NCBI RefSeq assembly: GCF_002150005.2
Contig: NZ_MSPP01000001.1
Span: 620,001-684,000, forward strand
DNA length: 64,000 nt
Source of the DNA: Marivivens niveibacter
GTDB lineage: Bacteria; Pseudomonadota; Alphaproteobacteria; Rhodobacterales; Rhodobacteraceae
Reading direction: 5' to 3'
How positions within the stretch are numbered: the stretch's first letter is position 1; each line of letters begins with the position of its first letter. Shown here in pieces: positions 36,548 through 45,731 of the stretch. Position numbers and translations under genes: made by a program. The notes below the pieces were generated by a model, which was not told the DNA's origin, did not search any database, and saw only the letters and a list, made by a program, of their open reading frames with translations.

Positions 36548-37386
36548 CCCTGATTTTCGTTTTGATCGTGTGGGCCGCAGGCTGGGGCCTGAATGTTATG
36601 ATCGCACGGTCCAAAGGCGCAAATACCGCCGCCGCTCGGTTTGCTGTGCCTGTCATTTTTGGCGTCACCGTTTTGGCGATCTGGGAAATACTGGTGCGGG
36701 GTTATGATATCTCGGCCGTTATTCTGCCCGCGCCTTCGGCCATTTGGACGACGTTGACCAGCACGACGGACGTGCTGTGGGGCGATTTTGTTCAGACGTT
36801 CCTAAAGGGCGCGTTGTCGGGGTATATCATTGGCTGCGCATCGGCTGTTATCATGGCGGTGATCGTGGACCGCTATGATTTCCTCCGCCGCGGGCTACTG
36901 CCTGTCGGGAATTTCGTGGCGGCGCTGCCCATCGTCGGCACTGCGCCGATTTTGGTGATGTGGTTCGGGTTTGACTGGCATTCCAAGGCGGCGGTGGTCG
37001 TGGTCATGGTGTTTTTCCCGATGCTGGTGAACACTGTTGCAGGACTGCGCGACACATCGGTGATGCAGCGCGATTTGATGCGCACCTATGGGGCGTCTTA
37101 CATGCAAACCCTGTTCAAATTGCGCCTGCCTGCGGCGTTGCCGTTTATGTTCAACGGTCTGAAAATCGCGACCACCTTGGCGTTGATCGGTGCCATTGTG
37201 GCCGAATTTTTCGGTTCGCCCGTGCGCGGAATGGGATTTCGAATTTCGACCTCGGTCGGGCAATTGGCGCTGGACATGGTCTGGGCCGAGATCGTGGTCG
37301 CTGCCATCGCGGGCAGCCTGTTTTACGGGCTGATCGCAACTGTCGAAAAGGGCCTAACCTTTTGGCATCCAAGTCAACGAAAATAA
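36544..37386 (+). CDS. ABC transporter permease 2 (ureide/pyrimidine importer)
   Basis: A 280-residue permease of the same family with about six TM helices and an EAA loop around DLMRTYGASYMQTLFKLRLP. The ATG overlaps the stop of permease 1 (ATGA). Its C-terminus ends just 20 bases before the binding-protein start, so the order ATPase, small protein, permease 1, permease 2, binding protein is one transcription unit behind hydA. It is the second half of the membrane channel. Confidence 0.92.
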   Translation: MTLIFVLIVWAAGWGLNVMIARSKGANTAAARFAVPVIFGVTVLAIWEILVRGYDISAVILPAPSAIWTTLTSTTDVLWGDFVQTFLKGALSGYIIGCASAVIMAVIVDRYDFLRRGLLPVGNFVAALPIVGTAPILVMWFGFDWHSKAAVVVVMVFFPMLVNTVAGLRDTSVMQRDLMRTYGASYMQTLFKLRLPAALPFMFNGLKIATTLALIGAIVAEFFGSPVRGMGFRISTSVGQLALDMVWAEIVVAAIAGSLFYGLIATVEKGLTFWHPSQRK

Positions 37387-37406
37387 TTACCAACAAGGAG
37401 ATACCA

Positions 37407-38390
37407 ATGAAAACATATATGATGGCCGCTGCTGCGGCGCTGACAACTGCGACGTCTGCTTTTGCGGCGGATGACGTGACACTGCAGCTGAAATGGGTGA
37501 CCCAAGCACAATTCGCGGGTTACTATGTCGCGCTGGAACAAGGGTTCTACGAAGCCGAGGATCTAAACGTTGAAATTCTGGCTGGCGGTCCTGACATCGC
37601 ACCAGGTCAGGTGCTGGCTGGTGGTGGCGCTGACGTGATGATCGACTGGATGCCTTCGGCGCTGGCAGCGCGTGAAAAGGGCCTGCCGATCGTGAACATT
37701 GCGCAGCCTTATAAATCGTCGGGCCTGATGCTGACCTGCTGGAAAGACAGCGGTATCACTGGACCGGAGGATTTCGTTGGAAAAACCATCGGCGTCTGGT
37801 TCTTTGGTAACGAATATCCGTTCCTGTCGTGGATGAGCCAAGAAGGCATTTCGACCGCTGGCGGTGAAGACGGCGTAACCGTTCTGAAACAAGGCTTTAA
37901 CGTTGACCCGCTGCTCCAGCGTCAGGCTGAATGCATCTCCACCATGACCTACAACGAATACGGTCAGGTGCTAGAGGCAGGCGTTTCCCCTGACGAACTG
38001 GTTACCTTTAAATACGAAGACGAAGGCGTATCCACGCTAGAGGATGGTCTGTACGTGCTAGAGGAAAATCTGGCCGATCCAGAGTTCGCAGACAAAATGG
38101 TTCGTTTCGTCCGCGCATCGATGGAAGGCTGGAAATGGGCCGAAGAAAACCCAGAAGAAGCAGCCATGATCGTTCTGGACTACGACGAAACCGGCGCCCA
38201 GACCGAAGAGCACCAGATCTATATGATGGGCGAGGTTGCCAAACTGACCGCGGGTTCGGACGGCACTCTGGACGTCGCGGACTATGAACGCACGGTTGCC
38301 ACGCTGCTGGCAGGCGGTTCGGACCCAGTGATCACCATGGAGCCTGAAGGCGCATGGACCCACGCGATCACTGACGCTGCACTGCAGTAA
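37407..38390 (+). CDS. ABC substrate-binding protein, NMT1/THI5-like
   Basis: A 327-residue periplasmic protein. The signal peptide is about residues 1-20 (ending SAFA), and the start at 37407 has AAGGAG 7 bases before it. The motif LQLKWVTQAQFAGYYVALEQ (about 25-44) is the hallmark of the NMT1/THI5 group that binds pyrimidine-like or riboflavin-like ligands in relatives. As the last gene of the hydantoinase importer operon it probably gives the system its specificity. No single ligand can be fixed from sequence. Confidence 0.9.
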   Translation: MKTYMMAAAAALTTATSAFAADDVTLQLKWVTQAQFAGYYVALEQGFYEAEDLNVEILAGGPDIAPGQVLAGGGADVMIDWMPSALAAREKGLPIVNIAQPYKSSGLMLTCWKDSGITGPEDFVGKTIGVWFFGNEYPFLSWMSQEGISTAGGEDGVTVLKQGFNVDPLLQRQAECISTMTYNEYGQVLEAGVSPDELVTFKYEDEGVSTLEDGLYVLEENLADPEFADKMVRFVRASMEGWKWAEENPEEAAMIVLDYDETGAQTEEHQIYMMGEVAKLTAGSDGTLDVADYERTVATLLAGGSDPVITMEPEGAWTHAITDAALQ

Positions 38391-38397
38391 ACATATC

Positions 38398-38426
38398 TCG
38401 GGGGGCGGATTACGTCCCCCGATTTC
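38398..38426 (+). terminator. Possible terminator after importer operon
   Basis: The stem TCGGGGG / CCCCCGA has an 11-base loop and a weak T-rich tail (ATTTCGCTT). It sits just after the binding-protein stop. Confidence 0.55.
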
Positions 38427-38484
38427 GCTTGCGCCTATGGGTTGCAAATGCACATGATGACATCGCCAAATAAAGGTGGTTGTT

Positions 38485-38976
38485 ATGTACAGCAGTTTCC
38501 CTGTGGACGGGTCAAACGCCCGTATCCTTGCCCCTCAATCCGAACTTTCATTCTATTGCCCGCAGTCCGTCGATGTGCCGCGCGATATCACGCCGTTGCA
38601 GGTTTGGAATCTGATGATGGCAAAACCTTTGCCGTTTTTGAAAACGGCGTTTTTAATCCGCGATAAGGTGTCCGCGCTATTTGGTGTGAAACAGATCGGC
38701 GGGTTTGAACGCCGCGCGGTTGATCAGGTTGAGGTGGGCGAAAAGCTCGATTTCTTTTTGGTTGAATATATCGATGATCAGGTGATGTTGCTGACAGAAC
38801 GGGACAAACATCTGGATGTGATGACCTGTATTTCGGTTCAGGATCGGCAGCTGACGATCACGTCGTCCGTGCGGACGCACAATGCGTTCGGTCGTTTATA
38901 TATGATCCCCGTCGCGCCTGCGCATAAATTGATTGTGCGAACTATGCTGAACCGTCTGCAAAAGGCGATGGCCTAA
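38485..38976 (+). CDS. DUF2867-like protein
   Basis: A 163-residue protein that looks like the DUF2867 family (function unknown). Only the general pattern of a small alpha/beta protein is clear: a core around KLDFFLVEYIDDQVMLLTER and a basic C-terminal helix. No signal peptide or TM helix is seen. ATG 38485 with AAAGGTGG in front is preferred to a GTG nine bases upstream. It stands alone between the importer operon and the convergent OmdA/YdeI-like gene, with which its stop overlaps by 4 bases. Confidence 0.65.
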   Translation: MYSSFPVDGSNARILAPQSELSFYCPQSVDVPRDITPLQVWNLMMAKPLPFLKTAFLIRDKVSALFGVKQIGGFERRAVDQVEVGEKLDFFLVEYIDDQVMLLTERDKHLDVMTCISVQDRQLTITSSVRTHNAFGRLYMIPVAPAHKLIVRTMLNRLQKAMA

Positions 38977-39557
38977 CGTTCGTTCAGGCCTTTGCCTGTG
39001 ATAATGGCTGGGCGGGCCTTTTCGATGCGGTTGAAACGGGTTTGCACCTGTTTAGCGCCCGCGACATGCAAAAACCAACTGCGCTGACGGCCTGGGGTTA
39101 GGGCGTGGAAAGCCTCGGCCAATTCGGGGTCGGCGTCCAAAGCCTCGGCCAGTTCTTCGGGCATTTCGCGTTCGGGCGCGGGGGGCAGGGGAATTGCGGC
39201 GCGTTCGACGCGCACAGCCTCGGCCATGAGTGCGGCGATGGCATCGGCGTTGGCAATCAGATCATCCATCGACGACAGCTTCACAACGCGGCCCGCGTGC
39301 CCGTTTTCGCCCTGTTTGACCAGCAAACCGTTGGGGTCATCCATGATGATCCCTTTGAAAAAATTCACTGTGGCGAAATCTTTGAACGCGCTGATGATGA
39401 ACGTGTTTTTGCCATCAACGGCATAGCACGGCTGCCACCACTTTTTCTCTTCTGTGACTTCCAATTCCAGCGCCATCGCCCGCAGGCGGCGGTGAATGTC
39501 CTGCCACGGGCCGGTTTTGTCGAAATAGAAATCTAGGTCAGGGTTCGGTTGCGCCAT
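38973..39557 (-). CDS. YdeI/OmdA-like protein
   Basis: A 194-residue protein. The N-terminal part (about residues 10-105, KKWWQPCYAVDGKNTFIISAFKD as one stretch) resembles the DUF1801-type fold. The C-terminal part (about 130-190, LDADPELAEAFHALTPGRQRSWF) resembles the YdeI/OmdA helical domain. Homologues have been linked to membrane-protein or peptide stress, but function is not established. A single gene, convergent with the DUF2867-like gene. Confidence 0.75.
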   Translation of the reverse strand: MAQPNPDLDFYFDKTGPWQDIHRRLRAMALELEVTEEKKWWQPCYAVDGKNTFIISAFKDFATVNFFKGIIMDDPNGLLVKQGENGHAGRVVKLSSMDDLIANADAIAALMAEAVRVERAAIPLPPAPEREMPEELAEALDADPELAEAFHALTPGRQRSWFLHVAGAKQVQTRFNRIEKARPAIITGKGLNER

Positions 39558-39571
39558 GGGTCACCATACGA

Positions 39572-39598
39572 AAAAGGGCGGGGAAAGTCCCCGCCCAA
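39572..39598 (-). terminator. Intrinsic terminator of isocitrate dehydrogenase gene
   Basis: On the minus strand GGGCGGGGA / TCCCCGCCC with a 3-base loop is followed by TTTTT. It lies 20 bases past the icd stop. Confidence 0.88.
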
Positions 39599-39618
39599 AT
39601 TCATGAATGTCAAACTGA

Positions 39619-41811
39619 TTAGCCGATGATTGCGTTCAGCGTCGCCGATGGGCGCATCACTGCTGCAACTTTGGCTGGGTCCGCGTGGTAGTAGCCGCCC
39701 AGATCAACTGGTTTGCCTTCGCCAGCGGCCAGTTCGGCCAGAATGGTTTCTTCTTTGTCAGCCAGTTCTTTGGCGATTGGCGCAAAGTGAGCCGCCAGAT
39801 CAGCGTCTTTACCTTGTGCTGCCAGTGCCTCTGCCCAGTAACGTGCGAACCAGTAGTGCGAAGTACGGTTGTCGTTCTGGCCAACTTTACGTTCAGGCGA
39901 ATTGCCGTTCAGCAGAACCTTTTGGGTCGCGTCTTCGATTGCGTCGCCGAATACGCCAGCCTTTGCCATGCCTTTATCAGCAAGGAAGTTGAAGGATTCA
40001 CCCAGCGCACAGAATTCGCCAAGGCTGTCCCAACGCAGGTGGTTTTCTTCGACCAGCTGCTGAACGTGTTTCGGAGCCGAACCACCAGCGCCGGTTTCGA
40101 ACAGACCGCCGCCCTGCATCAGGGACACGATCGACAGCATCTTCGCCGAGGTGCCCAGTTCCAGAATTGGGAACAGGTCGGTCAGGTAGTCGCGCAGAAC
40201 GTTACCGGTGATGGTGACAACGTCTTTGCCCTGAACCATGTTTTCCAGTGTGAAACGGGTTGCTTTTTCTGGGGACAGGATAGGGATGTCCAGGCCTGCT
40301 TCTTTCAGGGCTGGTTCAACGTATTTGATCAGTTCGGCGTCGTGGGCGCGGTTTGCGTTCAGCCAGAATGCCGACGTGCCGGTTGCCTTGTGACGGCGGA
40401 TCGCCAGTTTGATCCAGTCTTCGATCGGAGCCTGTTTTACAGTTGCCGAACGCCAGATATCGCCTTTGCCTACGGTCAGTTCGTGCAGAACGTCGCCGTT
40501 GTCCAGAACGATGCGGACGGTGCCCGCTGCTGGCATTTCAAAGGTGGTTGGGTGCGAACCATATTCTTCGGCTTTTTGTGCCATCAGACCGACGTTGGAA
40601 ACCGCGCCACAGGTGGTCACGTCCAGTTTGCCGTTCTCTTTGAAGTAGTTGATGGTTTCCGCATAAACACCTGCATAGGAATTATCAGGGATACAGCATT
40701 TGGTGTCTGCTGGTTTGCCGTCTGGACCCCAACCGATGCCGCCTGCGCGGATCACTGCAGGCATGGATGCGTCAATGATAACGTCCGATGGTACGTGCAG
40801 GTTGGTGATGCCTTTGTCGCTGTCTACCATGTACATTGGCGGACGTGCGTCCAGTGCGGCTTTCAGGTCTGCTTTCAGCGCGTCGTCGCCAGCAATCAGT
40901 TTTTCCAGATCGCCGATGCCGCCGTTCGGGTTGAAACCCAGCTCAGCCAGTTTTTCGCCGTGTTTCGCGATGAAGTCTTCAAGGTAGACCGATACAAAGT
41001 GACCAAAGATGATCGGGTCCGAAACCTTCATCATCGTGGCTTTCATGTGGACCGAGAACAGAACGCCTGGTTCCATGCTGTCGATTTCTGCTTTGATGAA
41101 ATCGCGCAGGGTCGCAACGGACATGTAGGTCGCGTCAACGATGGTGCCTTCTTCGTATTTCAGGCCGTCCTTTAGAACGGTTTCGGTGCCGTCTTCAGCG
41201 GTGAAGGTGATTTTGGCGCCGCCAGCTTGGGCTGCGGTGATGGTTGCCGATACTTCGTTCGCAAAGAAATCGTTGCCTGGCATAGACGCAACGCAGGTTT
41301 TGCTGTCGGCGGTCCATTCACCCATCGAATGCGGGTTCGCTTTTGCGTATTCTTTAACAGCTTTGGCCGAACGACGGTCAGAGTTGCCTTCGCGCAGAAC
41401 AGGGTTCACGGCCGAACCTTTGATCGCGTCGTAACGTGCGCGGATGTCTTTTTCTTCGTCGGTTTTTGGTTCCGACGGATAGTCTGGCAGGGCGTAGCCT
41501 TGGGACTGCAGTTCAGCGATCGCTGCGTTCAGCTGAGGAACCGAAGCCGAAATGTTCGGCAGTTTGATTACGTTGGCTTCTGGTGTTTTTACCAGCTCGC
41601 CCAGTTCCGCCAGATCGTCGGAAATGCGTTGTTCTTCGGTCAGGTAATCAGGGAAAGCCGACAGGATGCGGGCTGCAACCGAAATGTTGCGGGTGTCTAC
41701 GGAGATGTCCGCAGCACTTGCAAAAGAACGGATGATCGGCAGCAGGGACCCGCTGGCCAATTCTGGGGCTTCGTCAACAATGGTGTAAATAATATCAGGC
41801 GTCTTTGCCAT
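39619..41811 (-). CDS. icd: Monomeric NADP-dependent isocitrate dehydrogenase
   Basis: A 730-residue enzyme of the large monomeric IDH type, which oxidatively decarboxylates isocitrate to 2-oxoglutarate with NADP+. It is about twice the length of the dimeric E. coli enzyme and unrelated in layout. Recognisable stretches include [19 protein letters not shown] near 100, [11 protein letters not shown] near 135 and [14 protein letters not shown] near 480. The ATG at 41811 is chosen because the upstream in-frame ATG (41850) lacks a ribosome site. It feeds 2-oxoglutarate for ammonium assimilation, so it is metabolically linked to the nitrate operon though distant. It ends at an intrinsic terminator. 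Confidence 0.95.
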   Translation of the reverse strand: MAKTPDIIYTIVDEAPELASGSLLPIIRSFASAADISVDTRNISVAARILSAFPDYLTEEQRISDDLAELGELVKTPEANVIKLPNISASVPQLNAAIAELQSQGYALPDYPSEPKTDEEKDIRARYDAIKGSAVNPVLREGNSDRRSAKAVKEYAKANPHSMGEWTADSKTCVASMPGNDFFANEVSATITAAQAGGAKITFTAEDGTETVLKDGLKYEEGTIVDATYMSVATLRDFIKAEIDSMEPGVLFSVHMKATMMKVSDPIIFGHFVSVYLEDFIAKHGEKLAELGFNPNGGIGDLEKLIAGDDALKADLKAALDARPPMYMVDSDKGITNLHVPSDVIIDASMPAVIRAGGIGWGPDGKPADTKCCIPDNSYAGVYAETINYFKENGKLDVTTCGAVSNVGLMAQKAEEYGSHPTTFEMPAAGTVRIVLDNGDVLHELTVGKGDIWRSATVKQAPIEDWIKLAIRRHKATGTSAFWLNANRAHDAELIKYVEPALKEAGLDIPILSPEKATRFTLENMVQGKDVVTITGNVLRDYLTDLFPILELGTSAKMLSIVSLMQGGGLFETGAGGSAPKHVQQLVEENHLRWDSLGEFCALGESFNFLADKGMAKAGVFGDAIEDATQKVLLNGNSPERKVGQNDNRTSHYWFARYWAEALAAQGKDADLAAHFAPIAKELADKEETILAELAAGEGKPVDLGGYYHADPAKVAAVMRPSATLNAIIG

Positions 41812-41951
41812 GGGTCGCTTCTCCGCTTTAGTCGCTGGCGCGATGGGCATTTAGCATAGAACGCCAACCGTCCTATACCGTTGCGCACGGGATAAATGGC
41901 CCCCGCGCTCAAGTCAATGTGTGCAATTGTATACCGAGAGGTTTTGCGACG

Positions 41952-41963
41952 ATTTGTACAAAT
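41952..41963. promoter_or_regulatory. Perfect 12-bp palindrome ATTTGTACAAAT
   Basis: ATTTGTACAAAT is its own reverse complement and lies in the 191-base gap between the divergent icd and arsR. It looks like a dimeric repressor site, but the protein is unknown; ArsR or an icd regulator are candidates. Confidence 0.4.
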
Positions 41964-41991
41964 ATGGGTTGATGTTTTCTATATTTCCAGA

Positions 41992-42004
41992 ATAATTGAA
42001 TTAT
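41992..42004. promoter_or_regulatory. Candidate ArsR operator overlapping the arsR start
   Basis: The perfect inverted repeat ATAATT-G-AATTAT spans the first two bases of the arsR start codon. A dimeric winged-helix repressor bound here would block the arsR/arsH transcript, fitting autoregulation. Confidence 0.5.
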
Positions 42005-42305
42005 GGAAAAGAATGAAGCATTGGCAGCTTTGTCTGCATTGGGCCAAGAAACGCGATTGGATGTGTTCCGATTGCTGGTCGTCGCTGGCGAAGAAGGCTT
42101 GTTGGCAGGTCAAATCAGCGACGCATTGGACCTGCGCGCGAATACTTTGTCCGCCAATCTAACAATTTTGCTGAACGCGGGGCTTGTACACAACAAACGC
42201 GAGGGCAGGGCGATCCGCTATTTTTCCAACATGCAGGGGATGCGCGGATTGCTGGATTACCTAACCAAAGATTGTTGCGGCGGTGCGCCTGACGGATGCC
42301 TGTAA
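42003..42305 (+). CDS. ArsR-family repressor
   Basis: A 100-residue winged-helix metalloregulator: HTH around SDALDLRANTLSANLTILLNAGLV (given here as residues about 39-62), wing REGRAIRYF, and a C-terminal cysteine cluster DCCGGAPDGC (about 90-99) that likely binds As(III). Release from DNA upon binding arsenite would switch on arsH. The ATG overlaps a perfect palindrome that is a likely operator. The gap to arsH is 44 bases, so they form a two-gene unit. No arsB, acr3 or arsC is seen in the window. Confidence 0.88.
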   Translation: MEKNEALAALSALGQETRLDVFRLLVVAGEEGLLAGQISDALDLRANTLSANLTILLNAGLVHNKREGRAIRYFSNMQGMRGLLDYLTKDCCGGAPDGCL

Positions 42306-42349
42306 CCGCAACGAAATTTACCAACTACCCAACGAAATAGGATTATACC

Positions 42350-43048
42350 GTGGCCGACCCGATAGACACGTGTCTCAACCCAATTGACCCGACTGCGTTG
42401 TTCCCAACTGAACAGAGCACCCACGCGCCGCGGATTTTGATCCTGTACGGATCCCTGCGCGAACGCAGCTTTTCGCGCCTATCGGCCGAAGAAGCCGCCC
42501 GCATTCTGGAACGGTTTGGGGCAGAGGTGAAAATCTACAACCCATCCGGTCTGCCTTTGGTCGATGATGGCGTGGACGCGTCCCACCCAAAGGTGCAGGA
42601 ACTGCGCGAACTGGTGAAATGGTCCGAAGGCATGGTCTGGTCGTCGCCCGAACGTCATGGCGCGATGACGGGATTGATGAAAACTCAGATCGATTGGATT
42701 CCGCTGTCAGATGGCGCGGTACGACCGACCCAAGGCAAAACGCTGGCGGTAATGCAGGTTAGCGGTGGCAGTCAGTCGTTCAATGCTGTCAATCAGATGC
42801 GCATTTTGGGCCGCTGGATGCGGTGCCTGACCATTCCGAACCAGTCTTCGGTCGCTAAGGCGTGGAAAGAATTCGACGACGATGATCGGATGAAACCATC
42901 CGCCTATTACGACCGCATCGTGGACGTGATGGAGGAGCTGGTGAAATTCACGCTACTCACTCGCGATATCAAGGACCATCTGGTTGATCGCTATTCCGAA
43001 CGCGTTGAAACCGCTGAACAGTTGATGAACCGCGTCAACAATACCTAA
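42350..43048 (+). CDS. arsH: NADPH-dependent FMN reductase ArsH
   Basis: A 232-residue flavodoxin-fold enzyme that oxidises organoarsenicals and gives arsenic tolerance. The FMN phosphate loop is [22 protein letters not shown] (about residues 27-48), and [11 protein letters not shown] is the second conserved stretch. The start codon is GTG at 42350 with AGGATT in front. It is transcribed after arsR. Its stop overlaps that of the convergent RNA methyltransferase gene by 4 bases. Confidence 0.93.
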   Translation: MADPIDTCLNPIDPTALFPTEQSTHAPRILILYGSLRERSFSRLSAEEAARILERFGAEVKIYNPSGLPLVDDGVDASHPKVQELRELVKWSEGMVWSSPERHGAMTGLMKTQIDWIPLSDGAVRPTQGKTLAVMQVSGGSQSFNAVNQMRILGRWMRCLTIPNQSSVAKAWKEFDDDDRMKPSAYYDRIVDVMEELVKFTLLTRDIKDHLVDRYSERVETAEQLMNRVNNT

Positions 43049-44151
43049 GGCAGCGGCCCCGTTTGCCACAGCTGAATGCGCAGCCCGCCGTGTGAAATCG
43101 GCGGGTTTTCTGGCTCAAACGGTAGGCCCGTTGTTTTCGCCAGTGCGGGCTCTGACGTGATGATCCCCACGCGCCATCCCGAAAACCGATCCAGCAGGGT
43201 TTTGCCCAGTGCGCCGTAAACCGCGTACAGCAGTTTTTTGTTACCGATCCGTGCGCCGTAGGGCGGGTTGACGATCACGATGCCTGGCGCTCCGTCAGGG
43301 CGGGGCAGGTCGCTAACCGCGTGGTGTTCGAACGTTACCCAGTCATCTACACCCGCGCGGGCGGCATTTTCGCGCGCGCCTTTGATCGCGCCAGCATCGC
43401 GGTCGGATCCGTAAAACACCTGCGTTGGCGTGCCATTTGTTGCGCCGCTGCGGATTTTGTCGAACGCCGCCTGATCAAAAGACGCAAATTTTTCAAAAGC
43501 AAAGCTGCGGTCGCGGCCCGGCCATAGGTTTGCGGCGATCTGCGCAGCCTCGATCGCAAAAGTGCCGGACCCGCACATTGGATCGACTATCGATTGCGTC
43601 CCATCATAGCCCATCTGTTCCAAAAACAGCGCCGCCATATTTTCACGCATCGGCGCCTTGCCCACGAATGATTTGTGGCCACGTTTGTGTAGGCTTTCAC
43701 CTGAGCTATCTAGCGATATTGTGCATAGATCATCCTCAATCCGCACCTTGAGCGTGATGTCGGCTTTGTCCGACAGCGTCGCGCCAAAGCTTTCGGTTAG
43801 CGCGGTTTCGATACGCTGTTTGGCGGCTTTGGCATGGTAGATTTTTGATTTGCGGCAGGTGACATCGACCTTGATCGGGACATCTTTGCGCAGAGTGTCG
43901 CCCCACGGGAATTTGCGCGCGCGTTTGTCCAGCTGCGCCAGATGCATCACGCGGAACGATCCGATCCGAACCAAAACGCGGGCGGCGCCGCGCAGCACCA
44001 AATTGGCGCGCCACACGTCAGGCCAGTCGCCGTTTACGGTCACGCCGCCTGTGGATGTGCCTTGTACGGAAAACCCCGCCCGGGCAGCTTCGGCAGCTAG
44101 CGCGTTTTCAAAACCGGGGGCGACAGAAAGGAATAGTTCTAGATCAGACAT
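43045..44151 (-). CDS. RlmL-like 23S rRNA guanine-N2 methyltransferase (THUMP + MTase)
   Basis: A 368-residue RNA methyltransferase. The N-terminal ferredoxin-like/THUMP RNA-binding part (about residues 1-155) precedes a Rossmann methyltransferase (about 165-368) with the SAM loop [15 protein letters not shown] and catalytic NPPYGARIG typical of N2-guanine enzymes. E. coli RlmL (residue G2445) carries an extra RlmK half, missing here, so this is the single-module form. ATG 44151 is chosen over a long upstream frame from 44418 that overlaps the manC start region on the other strand. Confidence 0.88.
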   Translation of the reverse strand: MSDLELFLSVAPGFENALAAEAARAGFSVQGTSTGGVTVNGDWPDVWRANLVLRGAARVLVRIGSFRVMHLAQLDKRARKFPWGDTLRKDVPIKVDVTCRKSKIYHAKAAKQRIETALTESFGATLSDKADITLKVRIEDDLCTISLDSSGESLHKRGHKSFVGKAPMRENMAALFLEQMGYDGTQSIVDPMCGSGTFAIEAAQIAANLWPGRDRSFAFEKFASFDQAAFDKIRSGATNGTPTQVFYGSDRDAGAIKGARENAARAGVDDWVTFEHHAVSDLPRPDGAPGIVIVNPPYGARIGNKKLLYAVYGALGKTLLDRFSGWRVGIITSEPALAKTTGLPFEPENPPISHGGLRIQLWQTGPLP

Positions 44152-44291
44152 GCGCCTACCTACCGCGAAACGCATCCCTGCGCCATATTGGGAAACGTTA
44201 ATAAAGTTGAAATGTTTGATAGGCTTTATTATCAAAACATGAACGCGTATCGGATTGTTTTTTCGATATTTCTTTGGGGTAGGGCGACGAT

Positions 44292-45728
44292 ATGGCCATC
44301 CATCCGGTGATTTTATGTGGCGGGTCGGGCACGCGGTTGTGGCCGCTGTCGCGACAATCATATCCCAAACAATTCGTTCCATTGGTCGGCGAAGAAACGT
44401 TGTTTCAGGCATCTGCACGACGTTTATCCGGCCGCGATTTTGCCGCGCCTTTGATCCTGACGGGATCTGATTTTAGATTTATCGTCGTCGAACAGCTGCA
44501 ATCTATCGGAATTGATCCGGGTGCTATTCTCATCGAACCCGAAGGCCGCAATACAGCCCCCGCGATTTTGGCGGCTGCGATGTATCTGGCTAAATCTGAT
44601 CCAGATGCTGTCATGCTAGTCGCCCCTTCAGATCATGTGTTGCCCGATACCGAAGCATTCCATGATGCCGTGCAACAGGGTTTGGCTGCGGTAGAGCAGG
44701 GGCGATTGGTGACATTCGGCATCCACCCAGCAGGACCGAACACGGGCTATGGATATCTGGAATTGGCAGCGGAACCCGATGGAACGGGGGCTGCGGTCGC
44801 GCTGAAATCCTTTGTTGAAAAGCCTTGCATTGATACCGCAAAAACGATGGTGGACGCAGGAAATTTCCTGTGGAATGCAGGAATTTTCTTGTTCAGGGTT
44901 GGTGATGTTCTGGATGCCTTTAACCAACTGGCGGCTGATCTGGTTGCGCCAGTGCAGGGCGCGGTGGACGGCGCGAAACCCGATCTGGGTTTTCTGCGGT
45001 TGTCCCCTGAACCATGGCAGAATTGCCCCGATATTTCTGTCGACTATGCCGTGATGGAAAAGGCGACCAACCTATCGGTTGTGCCATATAGCGGGGGCTG
45101 GTCCGATTTGGGCGGTTGGGATGCCGTATGGTCAGAATCGCAGCCGACCGACCGCGGCGTTGTACTAAGTGGCAGCGCAACGTCGATTGACTGTGCTAAT
45201 TCGTTGCTGCGATCAGACAGCGAAAATTTGGAATTGGTTGGCATCGGACTCGAGAACATTATCGCCGTGGCAATGAATGATGCAGTGCTGGTGGCCGATA
45301 AATCACGAGCGCAGGATGTGAAATTGGCGGTTTCGGCGCTTAAGTCGAAAAACGCACCGCAAGCCACTGATTTTCCAAAGGATCACCGCCCTTGGGGCTG
45401 GTTCGAAAGTTTGGTTAGCGGCAGCCGGTTTCAGGTCAAACGCATTCACGTACACCCAGGTGCATCACTCAGCTTACAAAGCCATTTTCACCGATCAGAA
45501 CATTGGGTTGTTGTTCAAGGCACAGCGCGTGTCACCTTGAATGATGCATCGAAATTGGTGACGGAAAATGAATCCGTCTATATTCCTGTCGGATCGGTTC
45601 ACCGTTTGGAAAACCCGGGCAAAGTGCCGTTGGTCGTCATCGAAGTGCAAACAGGCACCTTTATGGGCGAAGACGATATCACGCGCTACGACGACAAATA
45701 CGCGCGCGGCGAAGGCGCAAAGGGGTAG
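44292..45728 (+). CDS. manC: Mannose-1-phosphate guanylyltransferase / mannose-6-phosphate isomerase
   Basis: A 478-residue bifunctional type II enzyme that makes GDP-mannose for surface polysaccharide. The N-terminal nucleotidyltransferase has GGSGTRLWPLSRQSYPKQF (about residues 10-28). The C-terminal cupin isomerase (about 350-470) shows HVHPGASLSLQSHFHRSEHW. Directly ahead of manB with only 3 bases between, so GDP-mannose synthesis is co-transcribed. The ribosome site is GGGG 10 bases before the ATG. Confidence 0.93.
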   Translation: MAIHPVILCGGSGTRLWPLSRQSYPKQFVPLVGEETLFQASARRLSGRDFAAPLILTGSDFRFIVVEQLQSIGIDPGAILIEPEGRNTAPAILAAAMYLAKSDPDAVMLVAPSDHVLPDTEAFHDAVQQGLAAVEQGRLVTFGIHPAGPNTGYGYLELAAEPDGTGAAVALKSFVEKPCIDTAKTMVDAGNFLWNAGIFLFRVGDVLDAFNQLAADLVAPVQGAVDGAKPDLGFLRLSPEPWQNCPDISVDYAVMEKATNLSVVPYSGGWSDLGGWDAVWSESQPTDRGVVLSGSATSIDCANSLLRSDSENLELVGIGLENIIAVAMNDAVLVADKSRAQDVKLAVSALKSKNAPQATDFPKDHRPWGWFESLVSGSRFQVKRIHVHPGASLSLQSHFHRSEHWVVVQGTARVTLNDASKLVTENESVYIPVGSVHRLENPGKVPLVVIEVQTGTFMGEDDITRYDDKYARGEGAKG

Positions 45729-45731
45729 GGG

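Noticed and set aside
39685-41175. Long open frame (496 codons) on the plus strand opposite icd
   Set aside because: Antisense shadow of a clear isocitrate dehydrogenase gene; composition rich in F, V, C and Q without motifs.
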